Of a stretch of DNA of 63,883 nt, positions 48,013 through 57,064 are shown one piece after another; position 1 is the first letter of the stretch, and every line of letters begins with the position of its first letter. The notes under the pieces are model-generated. The model saw nothing but the letters and a program-made list of their open reading frames with translations, was not told the origin of the DNA and did not search any database. The stretch is from positions 1 through 63,883 of the forward strand of contig JACYLQ010000003.1 of the NCBI GenBank assembly GCA_015272395.1, written 5' to 3'. The translations under genes and the position numbers were made by a program. This stretch comes from Calothrix sp. C42_A2020_038. Its GTDB lineage: Bacteria > Cyanobacteriota > Cyanobacteriia > Cyanobacteriales > Nostocaceae.

Positions 48013-48925
48013 TTCACTGCTCCTTCACGGCACAACCTACAAGCACCGTAGTTGACACGGTATTTAATAACACAATTTATTTGCTCAAATACATAACAAT
48101 AAGTTGACAATCCGAAAATTACACTCTAAAAGTTTGTATATATTAGGTTTTTTAGCTGAATAAATGCAATTATTGGGTTTCGCCCTTAACTTAATATTTT
48201 GGCTTTATCCTTGATTCGCACTGAATTAGCTATTAAGCACCCTTTCTGTGTAATTTTTTATTTAACGCGCGCAGAATAATCACTTAGGTTTATCTTAGAC
48301 TAATATTTACTATGCTTCAGTAGTATGTACAAGTCTTAATCAACATCTAAAGTATATTTTAGTTCTTCGCATTTTGGATTCCTTGAAAGAAAAAGTTAAA
48401 TTTTCTTATTTCATCTAGTTATGTTAACAGCGAACTGTTAGACGCTATTTAGCTATATAAGTTTCTCACTGATTAAATATATATTTTAATTGAAACCCCC
48501 TAGCAATAAGAAATTCACAATCAGTGTCAACTACCAGCCTGATTTAGTTTTTTATTTAAACTAAACTGTGAACTGATTCTAAAAACCAAATACATACTAC
48601 TACAGTAATAATACAAATTAATACTTATGTTTACCGTAAATGCACTGATTCAACCTAGTATACGCCAAATTGATTTGATTTTTATAACTATGCTAAACAG
48701 GAGTTTAATTTATATTTAAGCATTTTATTTCTCAAACAAAATGTAATAATAGATACTTTAATTGCCCATTTATTGCTAAGTAAAATGTATTAAAAGTTAC
48801 TCAGTACATAGGATCGCATTTTTAATAAAAATTATCTTAGATCATGTCTGGTTGATTGCCGACCCTGGTAAAGACGTTACATGTAACGTCTCTACCGGAC
48901 ATAATATTATTTAGGCTAATATTAT
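48013..48925. other. Long AT-rich intergenic region
   Basis: About 900 bases with no supportable gene on either strand. The left part is the leader of the second deacetylase. The right end carries the palindrome at 48872-48891 and part of the 15-base direct repeat next to the mannosyltransferase stop. Confidence 0.45.
48872..48891. repeat. Perfect 20-base palindrome
   Basis: AGACGTTACATGTAACGTCT is fully self-complementary, and the flanks GGTA / TACC extend pairing past one mismatch. Similar AGACGT-type palindromes are dispersed repeats in cyanobacterial genomes, to my knowledge. It may act as terminator structure for the minus-strand mannosyltransferase gene. Confidence 0.7.
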
Positions 48926-48931
48926 TTAGGC
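48902..48931. repeat. 15-base tandem duplication at a gene end
   Basis: The unit AATATTATTTAGGCT occurs twice in a row, spanning the stop codon of the mannosyltransferase gene. The duplication leaves the reading frame end unchanged. Confidence 0.75.
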
Positions 48932-50212
48932 TAGCCACAAATCTTGGGCAAAGCGGACGCAGTAAGTAGTAAGTATAAAACCGCAAAATCCCATAACTGC
49001 ATAACCACAACGCGGATACTTAGCAAATAAAAATCCGCAGGCAATAAATACAGGTGCAATCGCATATACATACCTATCTACCGAAGCAGTAAGTCCTGTA
49101 TTTAGAGCAATTGCATAAGAAAAAAAGCCGTAGATAACTGCAACCCAAGGTAATGATGAGCGAAAATGCCAAAGTAGGTACAATCCACCAAAAACCAAAA
49201 CTATTTGAATCAGTGGGTCTGATGCTATTACCCATAGCGCAATCAACAAAATCAAAAATCCGTAGCTTGCGCGAGAATAACCCTGTAGCTTTGATTGGCG
49301 CCATAACAGTAAGCTACTTACTATCACAATTGCAAATAGCATCGGGTGCAAAACATCTTGAATGTACCCTAACCTTGCATTTTTAGCACCTATTATAATC
49401 TGTTTTAACATTAATAGCCAACCTTGCCAAGCGAAACCAGCAGAACTTCTCCATCCGCGTTGAGCATGAAGAAATGCCAGGGGATCACCAAATTTGAACG
49501 CGCAGTACAAACTATAAACTAACACTCCGCAGACAACTGCAAAACTAGTAATATATGCAGTAAATCGGCGCCGAGTAATCCAAGCAGTCAAGAAAAAAGC
49601 TGGTAAAAGTGCTATTCCTGTTATTCGCGTTGCAGTAGATAATGCTCCCCACAACCCTGCCCAAACATATTGCTTTTTATCAAATGCGCGTAGAGCAGAT
49701 ATACTAAACAGTAAAAATAACCCTTCGGTGTAAATTACAGTCCCATACAAAGAGTAAGGACACCATACGAGTGCAGCAGTTGCCCAGCGAGCAGTATCTT
49801 CACCTCCAATTTCTTGAACCCAAACGTAAAATAATATTACTGCGCCAAAAAAAGCCAAATTATTAACTAGCAAACCAGCAACAGGGAAAGATAGCCCAAA
49901 TTGCATTAATATCCAACTGAGTAAAGGATATAGAGGGAAAAAAGCCACAGCATACTGGTTGTGAACTACATCGGGGCCATAGTTATAACCACTGGTCGCA
50001 ATTTTGTAGTACCAAACACTGTCCCAAGCAAACAGAACATCCCACCAACCGTACTTGTCAATTACAATATTCGATATCTTGGCGATTATCGGCATTACAG
50101 CAAACATCATCAAAAAAATCAGCACCCGACTTGACAGCCACATCAATATCGGGAACCAGTATTTTTGAACAAAACCATTATTTTGAAACCAAAACGAGAT
50201 TTTATCACTCAC
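48926..50212 (-). CDS. Multi-TM mannosyltransferase-like protein (GT39 / PIG-V type)
   Basis: The 428-residue protein has about ten membrane helices and an early acidic motif FAWDSVWYYKIATSGY in the first outer loop. That motif is the hallmark position of GT-C glycosyltransferases that use polyprenyl-phosphate sugars (PIG-V-like). It would transfer a sugar, perhaps mannose, outside the plasma membrane. The start is GTG at 50212. The order GT2 (polyprenyl-phosphate sugar synthase), SMR-like flippase, this gene on the same strand supports a donor synthesis, flipping and transfer unit. Confidence 0.82.
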   Translation of the reverse strand: MSDKISFWFQNNGFVQKYWFPILMWLSSRVLIFLMMFAVMPIIAKISNIVIDKYGWWDVLFAWDSVWYYKIATSGYNYGPDVVHNQYAVAFFPLYPLLSWILMQFGLSFPVAGLLVNNLAFFGAVILFYVWVQEIGGEDTARWATAALVWCPYSLYGTVIYTEGLFLLFSISALRAFDKKQYVWAGLWGALSTATRITGIALLPAFFLTAWITRRRFTAYITSFAVVCGVLVYSLYCAFKFGDPLAFLHAQRGWRSSAGFAWQGWLLMLKQIIIGAKNARLGYIQDVLHPMLFAIVIVSSLLLWRQSKLQGYSRASYGFLILLIALWVIASDPLIQIVLVFGGLYLLWHFRSSLPWVAVIYGFFSYAIALNTGLTASVDRYVYAIAPVFIACGFLFAKYPRCGYAVMGFCGFILTTYCVRFAQDLWLA

Positions 50213-50275
50213 AACTCGATCACCGCTGGATACCTAAAAACTGCTGTAAATTTTTAATTCAAAATTTTTCATTAA

Positions 50276-50644
50276 TTACTTATGCCAAACTACCAAAATT
50301 ACTCCACACACAATAAAGCCTAACCCAAGCAAACGTACTAAAGGAATCGGCTCTTTAAATACAAATAAACCAATTAGAACCGAAAATACGTAAACAAGCG
50401 AAGCCGATGGACCAGCCACACTTAAATTTACACGCCTTAAAACCAGGATATAAGCAATCGCTCCCAATCCATAAAAAGATAATCCAATTAGTAATTCCGG
50501 TATTGTAATCATGGAAATTACTTGATTCAGCACATTTGCTAAACTAGCTTTACTTAGTTTTGTGGCGCCCATTTTCAGAAAAAACTGCCCTGCCACACTC
50601 GAAAGGACAGACAGTAGCAATAAACCAAATTCTTCTAAATTCAC
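50276..50644 (-). CDS. EamA/SMR-like small four-helix transporter, possible lipid-sugar flippase
   Basis: The 122-residue protein has four membrane helices and the pattern of EmrE-type small transporters (GQFFLKMGATKL, GLSFYGLGAIAYILVLRRVNLSVAGPSASLVYVF). The early glutamate pair (NLEEFG) is not in the usual EmrE drug-binding position, which argues for the ArnE/ArnF-like branch that flips undecaprenyl-phosphate sugars. The start is GTG at 50644. It lies 24 bases after the GT2 stop, in line with that role. Confidence 0.78.
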   Translation of the reverse strand: MNLEEFGLLLLSVLSSVAGQFFLKMGATKLSKASLANVLNQVISMITIPELLIGLSFYGLGAIAYILVLRRVNLSVAGPSASLVYVFSVLIGLFVFKEPIPLVRLLGLGFIVCGVILVVWHK

Positions 50645-50668
50645 GCTTAAAATTACCTAACCTTAAAA

Positions 50669-51646
50669 TTACATCATCTGAGACTTGTGCAGAGAAACGG
50701 TTGGTTTTGGCACCACACCACCAATTTCTTTAACTGTGTATATTGGGCGCCCTTTGACTTCTTCATAGATGCGACCAATGTACTCTCCTAAAATTCCGAT
50801 ACAAAACAACTGTACAGAACCTAAGAAAAATAGCGCCACACCAATCAATGTGTAACCAATCAAACGTGTATTGCGGTCGAATAGGCGCCAGTAAACCATC
50901 AAAAATATCATTAACAAAGCAACAGCCGCAGATAACATACCCAAGTAAGTAGCAATACGTAAAGGAACTCTTGAAAGTGAAACAATGCCGCTAATCGCAA
51001 GTGCCCAAGATTTTCCAAAAGTGTATTTTTCCTTACCAGCAAAGCGAGGGTCACGTTCAAATTTGACCGAAGTTTGACGATAACCAACCCATGCACGCAG
51101 TCCACGAATGTAACGGTTGCGCTCTGGCATAGCATTGAGAACGTCAACAACTTGTCTATCCATCAAACAAAAATCACCAGTATCTGCGGGGATATCAACA
51201 TCAGCTAACGAACGTAAAACCCTGTAAAAAACATAAGCTGTAAATCGTTTCAGCCAAGTTTCTTTTTTGCGTGACGTGCGTTGTGCGTAAACAACTTGGT
51301 ATCCCTGGCGCCATTTATCAATCATGGCACTTATCAATTCAGGTGGGTCTTGCAAGTCAGCATCCATAACCACAACAGCTTGACCACATACAAAGTTTAA
51401 TCCTGCCGTGACAGCGACTTGATGACCAAAGTTACGGGCAAAGCTAATATAGCGAACTCGGTTATCAAAATTTTGCAGTTCACGAATTATACTTAGTGAA
51501 CTATCTCTACTGCCATCATCAACTAGTATCAATTCAGTAGAGCCGTCTAACTGTTCCATCAGACCTGTCAGGCGCCGATACATCTCGTGGATGTTATCTT
51601 CTTCGTTGAAGATGGGGATAACTATTGAGTAGGTTGGTTGAGTCAC
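50669..51646 (-). CDS. GT2 polyprenyl-phosphate glycosyltransferase (DPM1/GtrB/ArnC-like)
   Basis: The 325-residue enzyme has a GT-A domain ([38 protein letters not shown] with the metal-binding DXD) and two carboxy-terminal membrane helices (about 230-255 and 262-288). This is the layout of enzymes that load a sugar onto polyprenyl phosphate. The start is GTG at 51646. It is the first of three closely packed genes that together could make, flip and use a lipid-linked sugar. Confidence 0.88.
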   Translation of the reverse strand: MTQPTYSIVIPIFNEEDNIHEMYRRLTGLMEQLDGSTELILVDDGSRDSSLSIIRELQNFDNRVRYISFARNFGHQVAVTAGLNFVCGQAVVVMDADLQDPPELISAMIDKWRQGYQVVYAQRTSRKKETWLKRFTAYVFYRVLRSLADVDIPADTGDFCLMDRQVVDVLNAMPERNRYIRGLRAWVGYRQTSVKFERDPRFAGKEKYTFGKSWALAISGIVSLSRVPLRIATYLGMLSAAVALLMIFLMVYWRLFDRNTRLIGYTLIGVALFFLGSVQLFCIGILGEYIGRIYEEVKGRPIYTVKEIGGVVPKPTVSLHKSQMM

Positions 51647-51857
51647 AGTAAAGCGATGCTTTGGTTAGGGTTTAGAGGACGCTTGCTTGAGAACTAGAAA
51701 CTATAGTAATAAATAAGTACTATTCTTTAACTGATTTTTACCACTAGTTTAAGCACACACAAGTCATATAAATACTAATACACATTAGCTTTTGCAGTAC
51801 TCATGAAAAAATTAAGTGCATCACAAAAAATATATAAAATAATATAATGATATACGA

Positions 51858-52598
51858 TTAATCTTTCTGTCCTACGAGCAAAGCTGACACCCCGAATGGC
51901 AAGCGAAATTTATTAATTAAGTGCTGTTCTTGGGCAAATAGGGTACTCAAAAATTTATTTACAGGTTCTGAAGGTAAAGTTAAGTCACTGCTAATTTGTG
52001 ATTTTTTTTCTATCCGTAGTATTTTACTGAAGAAACGTACTACTGTAACTAAAGGAAACAGGAAGAAATTGAAGTAACTACTGTAATGCACTGTAAAATT
52101 AGCTTTACGGACAATATGTTCCAAATCCTTCAAACGATAGCGGCGCCGGTGGTGGTTAATATCATCGTGGTGACTCCACAAAAATTGGAAAGCTGGAACA
52201 GTTAGTACTAACCAACCACTGGGTTTGAGATGACTTCGTAATGCTTTGAGTGCAGTTAAATCATCATCTAAGTGTTCCAACACATCAAACGCCACGATTA
52301 AATCATACTCTTCGTACTCAAACGGTATTTTATCAGGTAAGCTTCCAGCTTTAACTGTAGTTATTTGACGCTCGTTGGCGAATATACGGGCAGTTTCTTC
52401 TATTTCCATTGCCGAGACTTCGCCAAAGCGTGATAACATTGGCAAGTTACCACCAGTTCCACAACCAGCTTCAAGAATTTTGGCATTTTCGGGTAACTTG
52501 AGTTGGCGAATTACATTTTCTAGTATGCGACGGCGCCCGATAAACCACCAATGTTTGTCTTCGACTGCTGCATATTGATAATAAAAATCTTTTTCCAT
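51858..52598 (-). CDS. Class I SAM-dependent methyltransferase
   Basis: The 246-residue protein has the SAM-binding motif ILEAGCGTGGNLPML, followed by VSAMEIEE, IVAFDVLEHLDDD and LKPSGWLVLTVPAF. The amino-terminal DKHWWFIGRR and the YRLKDLEHIV segment are typical of methyltransferases found in polysaccharide and lipid-sugar loci. The substrate is unknown. It lies 211 bases upstream of the GT2 gene on the same strand. Confidence 0.83.
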   Translation of the reverse strand: MEKDFYYQYAAVEDKHWWFIGRRRILENVIRQLKLPENAKILEAGCGTGGNLPMLSRFGEVSAMEIEETARIFANERQITTVKAGSLPDKIPFEYEEYDLIVAFDVLEHLDDDLTALKALRSHLKPSGWLVLTVPAFQFLWSHHDDINHHRRRYRLKDLEHIVRKANFTVHYSSYFNFFLFPLVTVVRFFSKILRIEKKSQISSDLTLPSEPVNKFLSTLFAQEQHLINKFRLPFGVSALLVGQKD

Positions 52599-52709
52599 AA
52601 ATTATCTATATTGGGGGAGGGTCAACCATTATCCCAGTCTGTAAATAAAGATTCTAAATTTTCGCACTTTTTGTTAAAATCTCTAAATATTTTTTCTCCT
52701 GCTTCTAGA

Positions 52710-53591
52710 TTACGCGTCAAAAAGTAAAATTTGCGAAATCATTCGATTTGCCTGCGATTCATAGCTGCCACCGAATAAATTAAAATGATTAACGATGTGA
52801 TATAGGTTGTAAAGTATCTTTCGCTTTTCGTACCCTTCCTCAACAGGAAACACTTCGTTGTAGCCACGGTAAAAGCTAGGTGAAAATCCTCCAAATAATT
52901 CAGTCATGGCAATATCTACTTCTCTATCCCCATAATATGTAGCTGGATCAAAAATTACAGGTGTACCATCACTTGTACATCCTGCGTTTCCTCCCCACAA
53001 GTCACCGTGAACTAATGATGGTTGTGGTTCGTGACCTGCCAACAGTTCAGGAATAGCATTAAGTAAGTCTTCTGAAGCTGGAAAATGTCCACCTTTCCGG
53101 CGCCCAAGTTGAAATTGATACCCTAGACGATGTTTAGTATAAAATTCAACCCAAGTCTCTGTCCAGGTATTGATTTGTGGAGTTGAGCCAATAGTATTAT
53201 TAACATTCCACCCAAACCCTTTTGTACTCGTGACTTTGTGCATCGCTGCTAGTTTTCGTCCCATTTCTTCCCAAGCTTTATTATTGCCCCCACCACCAAC
53301 ATCTAACCACTCTAGTACTAGATAACAGTTATTACCCGCAGTTCCCCAACATAATGGTTTAGGAACACGAATAGTCGCTGTGTCGTATATTTGCTGCAAA
53401 CCCAATGCTTCAGCTGAGAACATGGTAATCTGTGAAGCTTGGTTTATTTTGACAAAATAGCTATGCTGACCATTGGAAACGCTATATCCTTGATTGATGC
53501 AACCGCCACCAATCGCGCGTTTTGTTACGGTTTGAAATTTATTACCTGTTACCTGGCTGATATGGGTGTCTATTTCAGTCCACATTGTCAT
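52710..53591 (-). CDS. Fructosamine kinase family protein
   Basis: The 293-residue protein has an aminoglycoside-phosphotransferase-like fold: a glycine-rich start (AIGGGCINQGY), the lysine in YFVKINQ, the catalytic loop LVHGDLWGGNAG and the metal motif IFDPATYYGDREVDIAM. Fructosamine kinases phosphorylate sugars attached to protein amines so that they fall off, and the bacterial ones probably act as deglycation repair. It is alone on the minus strand and divergent from the LOG gene. Confidence 0.9.
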   Translation of the reverse strand: MTMWTEIDTHISQVTGNKFQTVTKRAIGGGCINQGYSVSNGQHSYFVKINQASQITMFSAEALGLQQIYDTATIRVPKPLCWGTAGNNCYLVLEWLDVGGGGNNKAWEEMGRKLAAMHKVTSTKGFGWNVNNTIGSTPQINTWTETWVEFYTKHRLGYQFQLGRRKGGHFPASEDLLNAIPELLAGHEPQPSLVHGDLWGGNAGCTSDGTPVIFDPATYYGDREVDIAMTELFGGFSPSFYRGYNEVFPVEEGYEKRKILYNLYHIVNHFNLFGGSYESQANRMISQILLFDA

Positions 53592-53706
53592 ACGTTTATA
53601 CTTGTTCTCTAAAATCGGCGCCTATCAAACTGTAGATATGTAGATATAAATACAAAGGCGAGCATCTTACACTTTATTATCTAATCTATCAATCTAAAAT
53701 CCAATT

Positions 53707-54450
53707 ATGACTAATGACGAAAATGTAAACGGCTATAGTGTACCGAAAGTATCAGGAAACATAAGTATATATGATGCTTCAAAAAGTTATCAGGTAATTG
53801 AAGAATCAATTCTAAGCCTTTGGAAAGTTGTAAATAATCTAACTAGTATTCAACCTCCACGTTGTCAACGCTACCGAGTTACTATCTTTGGTTCCGCGCG
53901 TTTACAACCAGATAGTCCACTATATAATGGTGTAAAATTTTTTGCTAGCGAACTCACAACAATGGGTTGTGACATTATTACAGGTGGTGGACCTGGGTTA
54001 ATGCAAGCAGCAAATGAAGGTAGCTTCTTAGCCAATAAAAATCGTTCTACAAATTCGATTGGTATTCGTGTAGATCTGGAATTTGAGCAAAGCGCCAATC
54101 CCTTTGTCGAACAAATGTATCATCACCAAACGTTTTTCACTCGCTTACATCACTTTGTTTTGCTCTCAAATGCATTTGTTGTAGTACCAGGTGGTATTGG
54201 TACTACCCTAGAAGCTTTAATGATTTGGCAATTACTTCAGGTACGCAAATTGAATAATATGCCTTTTATTTTAGTTGGGGAAATGTGGTCAGAATTGGTG
54301 GACTGGGCAGATAAATATATGGTCGATGTTGAAGATCAGCTTGCTAGTCCTGAAGATATGCAAATTCCTCACTGCGTTAAAAATTTTGCCGAAGCTACAG
54401 CTTTACTACGAAAACACCATTCTCAGTGGATGCAAGGGTGTGAGCTTTGA
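53707..54450 (+). CDS. LOG family protein (cytokinin riboside monophosphate phosphoribohydrolase-like)
   Basis: The 247-residue protein has the nucleotide-binding GSARLQPDSPLY start, GGGPGLMQAANEGS and the diagnostic PGGIGTTLEALMIWQLLQ motif. LOG proteins hydrolyse nucleotide monophosphates to release the base. They were long mislabelled as lysine decarboxylases. The amino-terminal 55 residues are an extension with no strong conservation. The gene is divergent from the fructosamine kinase. Confidence 0.9.
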   Translation: MTNDENVNGYSVPKVSGNISIYDASKSYQVIEESILSLWKVVNNLTSIQPPRCQRYRVTIFGSARLQPDSPLYNGVKFFASELTTMGCDIITGGGPGLMQAANEGSFLANKNRSTNSIGIRVDLEFEQSANPFVEQMYHHQTFFTRLHHFVLLSNAFVVVPGGIGTTLEALMIWQLLQVRKLNNMPFILVGEMWSELVDWADKYMVDVEDQLASPEDMQIPHCVKNFAEATALLRKHHSQWMQGCEL

Positions 54451-54585
54451 TCACGGTTGATTTATGGATGATGCACGGTCGATAGAGAAGTTGTGATGGC
54501 TTAACTTAGGGGTATGATTCCTAAAGCGCGAAAAAATCAAGCATGGCAACGGATGATGAACGGATGGTAATGGATAGGTGATTTT

Positions 54586-54680
54586 CTGAACTCACCCCAC
54601 GGATAAATCCGGGGGGTTCCAACTCACTACATGAGTTTCGTTTATCCTCACAGGTTCCGACTCGTGTTCTAATATAACGA
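54586..54680 (-). mobile_element. Second relic of an IS200/IS605-type right end (omega-RNA-like hairpin)
   Basis: On the minus strand this reads GGAACC, a stem CCCCGGAT / ATCCGTGGGG (one mismatch) around a small T/A loop, then TGAGTTCA. That repeats the GAA-C, hairpin, GAG-TTCA plan of IS200/IS605 right ends seen also at 15783-15816. A further 60 bases on the 5' side could be the decayed tnpB end (AACACGAGTCGGAACCTGTG). No transposase gene is present nearby. Confidence 0.45.
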
Positions 54681-54714
54681 ACGAAAATAGGCGCCTATTG
54701 TTTTGGATGCGAAA

Positions 54715-55806
54715 TTAATGAACTTGTTGACGTGTTGCTTCGGCATCAATTGGTTTAATGATAAATAACCGTAGCATATACCAAGTCACACCCACAATAA
54801 GAGGCAGTTTGTGAAAGAATTTTAAGACACTGTAGATAGCAGGTCTATTGCTGTATTTAATATCTAACAACTTGAGTTGTAAGTTGAGGTTGGAACAACG
54901 TTCCATTGCTGGGAAGAAGCTGGGGTGGTTTGTATCTAAGATGACGGGGAAAGCGCGCGCTGAGGTTTTGTTGGTTTCTTCGATGACTTGAATATTATAT
55001 TGCCGTGCATCGATACCAAGAGATTTATAAAAGTTTGCCCGTTCAAGTACTGTGAGTGTATGGGTCGCAAATACTGTTAATAAAAAGAAACGTGCCCATA
55101 ACCGTGCTTTCCAGTTATCCCAAAGTTGGGGTTGCGAACGTAATAGTGCTTTGAAAAAGTCTCCGTGACGGTTTTCGTCTTGGCACCAGTTCTCGAAATA
55201 ACGGAACAGTGGATAATATTGATACCCTGGACGCTTTTCTAAATGGCGGAACATTATAATGTAGCGCCAGTAACCTATTTTCTCAGATAGATAAACGGTG
55301 TATATTATCCACTCTGGTGGGAAAAAGGTATAAGTTCTATTCTTGGTTAAATAACCTAAGTCGAGTGACAAATTAAAGTCCGCCATCGCTTTATTGATAA
55401 ACCCAGCATGACGTGCTTCATCGCGCGCTAGATATTCAAACGCTTCTGATAATAACGGACTTTTATTTTTAAGGCGCCGTGTTAACTCTTTGAAAAGCAA
55501 AAATCCTGAAAACTCAGAAGTGCATGAACGTTCCAAAAAGTCAATAAATGCTAATCGCGTTTGCCCGTCAATATGTTCCCAACTTTGCTTAAACTCGTCA
55601 TCACGGACAAAGTGGTGACGATTGTAATCAGCCTTCAACTCTTGAATTACAGCCCGCAATTCCTCATCATCTGCTGATAAGTCCATTTGCGCGACTTTTT
55701 CAAAATCAGTAGTGTAAAACCGAGGTGTTAATAATGTCTCTTGAACTGGCGCCTTTACACCCGATTTTAACTTTCCTGTTTGTGAAACTGTGCTTGACTG
55801 AACCAT
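54715..55806 (-). CDS. acsF: Mg-protoporphyrin IX monomethyl ester (oxidative) cyclase
   Basis: The 363-residue diiron enzyme has the expected ligand sites: SCTSEFSGFLLFKEL, the first EXXH in ARDEARHAGF and the second in CQDENRHGDFFKALL. It forms the fifth ring of chlorophyll from Mg-protoporphyrin monomethyl ester. Cyanobacteria often have two copies, one used at low oxygen. The divergent neighbours here, heme oxygenase and hemN, match the content of the low-oxygen set (chlA-II, ho2, hemN) of Synechocystis, so this is probably the low-oxygen isoform. Confidence 0.94.
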   Translation of the reverse strand: MVQSSTVSQTGKLKSGVKAPVQETLLTPRFYTTDFEKVAQMDLSADDEELRAVIQELKADYNRHHFVRDDEFKQSWEHIDGQTRLAFIDFLERSCTSEFSGFLLFKELTRRLKNKSPLLSEAFEYLARDEARHAGFINKAMADFNLSLDLGYLTKNRTYTFFPPEWIIYTVYLSEKIGYWRYIIMFRHLEKRPGYQYYPLFRYFENWCQDENRHGDFFKALLRSQPQLWDNWKARLWARFFLLTVFATHTLTVLERANFYKSLGIDARQYNIQVIEETNKTSARAFPVILDTNHPSFFPAMERCSNLNLQLKLLDIKYSNRPAIYSVLKFFHKLPLIVGVTWYMLRLFIIKPIDAEATRQQVH

Positions 55807-56215
55807 ATAAAACCTTCACTATGATTGATTGCCACATAGCCATCTAATCATATTCAATTCTTTATTTCTATAATTTGTCAAATAAATTAGAAAATTGATT
55901 AATTACCGTAGGTTACCGGGGTTCCCCCGGTTAAGTGTTGTTGGAGACTTTGCGGAACACAACTTATGAATGTATGTAAATATTTATGAATAACTATATG
56001 AATAGTTATTTGTGTGTGCGTGTAGAAATATCTTAGAATTTTTGGTAGAAATAAGCAATGGCTGGAATCTGTGTCAGCATATAGCGCCGTGATACAGAAT
56101 ATCTCTCTGTTCACTCCGTTTGGGTTCGTTTGGGTATAAACCGGGAATATTTGTGTAAGTTCTTTCGTGTTTTTGGCGTTTCAAGCTTTTGGAAAGAATT
56201 ATTAAGGTATTTAAC
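55807..56215. promoter_or_regulatory. Divergent acsF / heme oxygenase control region
   Basis: About 400 bases between divergent genes of the tetrapyrrole set. It contains a hairpin ACCGGGG / CCCCGGT at 55915-55931 with a three-base loop. A GTTTGGGT-like direct repeat lies near 56117-56135. Low-oxygen control by a MarR-type factor (ChlR) is known for related genes in Synechocystis. I cannot identify its site here. Confidence 0.4.
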
Positions 56216-56932
56216 ATGAGTAGCAATTTAGCTATTAAACTCCGCACGGGTACACAAAAAGCACATACAGCAGCGGAAAATGCTGGTTTTACAAAATGTT
56301 TTCTCAAAGGTGTGGTTGATAGAGGATGTTTTGCGAAGTTTTTGGGTAATTTATATTTTGTTTACAGTGAACTCGAAGCAGCATTACAGCAACATAGTGA
56401 ACATCCATTTATCAAACCGCTTTATTTTCCTGAATTAAACCGGACAGCGAATTTAGAAAAAGACTTGGAATTCTACTACGGTAAAGACTGGAAAAAGCAA
56501 GTCTCTCTATTACCAGCAGCACAAACTTATATCAACCGAATTCGAGAAATTGCCGCAGCAGAACCAGTATTGTTACTAGCACATTCTTACACTCGATATA
56601 TGGGAGACCTTTCGGGTGGTCAGATGTTTCAGAAGATTGCTCAGAATGCTTTGAAACTCGAAGGTTATCAAGGAACATCGTTTTATCAGTTTGAGCAAAT
56701 TCCCGATAAAAATGCATTCAAAGATAAATACCGTCAAGCGTTGAATGCGCTACCACTTGATGATGCTACGGCTGATAGAGTTGTTGCAGAAGCAAACTAT
56801 GCTTTCCATTTAAATAACCTAGCAGCGCAAGATATGGAAGGTAGTTTGATTCAAGCAATTGGTCAAGTTATGTATAACTCTCTGATTCGCTCGCATAACC
56901 AAGGTAGCACTGAAGTGGCGCCTGTTAAGTAA
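56216..56932 (+). CDS. ho: Heme oxygenase (biliverdin-producing)
   Basis: The 238-residue enzyme has the proximal heme-ligand His17 (QKAHTAAEN) and the distal helix LAHSYTRYMGDLSGGQMFQKI. It opens heme to biliverdin IXalpha, iron and CO with ferredoxin, the first step to phycobilins. ATG 56216, with AAGG upstream, is chosen over the in-frame TTG 56189. It is followed by hemN and is divergent from acsF, which suggests the low-oxygen isoform (ho2). Confidence 0.95.
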   Translation: MSSNLAIKLRTGTQKAHTAAENAGFTKCFLKGVVDRGCFAKFLGNLYFVYSELEAALQQHSEHPFIKPLYFPELNRTANLEKDLEFYYGKDWKKQVSLLPAAQTYINRIREIAAAEPVLLLAHSYTRYMGDLSGGQMFQKIAQNALKLEGYQGTSFYQFEQIPDKNAFKDKYRQALNALPLDDATADRVVAEANYAFHLNNLAAQDMEGSLIQAIGQVMYNSLIRSHNQGSTEVAPVK

Positions 56933-56940
56933 TCATGTCA

Positions 56941-57034
56941 AACCTCTCCCCAACCCCTCTCCTACCAAGAGAGGGGAGCAAATGAGTAAACATACTCCCC
57001 CTTCTCTCTTAGTGAAGGGGGTTGGGGGGTTAGG
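56941..57034. repeat. CT/AG-rich palindromic repeat between ho and hemN
   Basis: The sequence begins AACCTCTCCCCAACCCC and ends GGGGGTTGGGGGGTTAGG, so its two ends pair. Inner blocks CCTCTCC / GAGAGGGGAG and CCCCCTTCTC / GAAGGGGG also pair. This is a familiar dispersed repeat type of filamentous cyanobacteria. It fills the space between two genes expected to be co-regulated and may attenuate or stabilise the transcript. Confidence 0.75.
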
Positions 57035-57064
57035 TTCTTATCCCCATTACCTGATAACGAAAAA

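Noticed and set aside
55899-56114. Minus-strand frame in the acsF/ho spacer
   Set aside because: It covers a palindrome and promoter sequence and has no domain.
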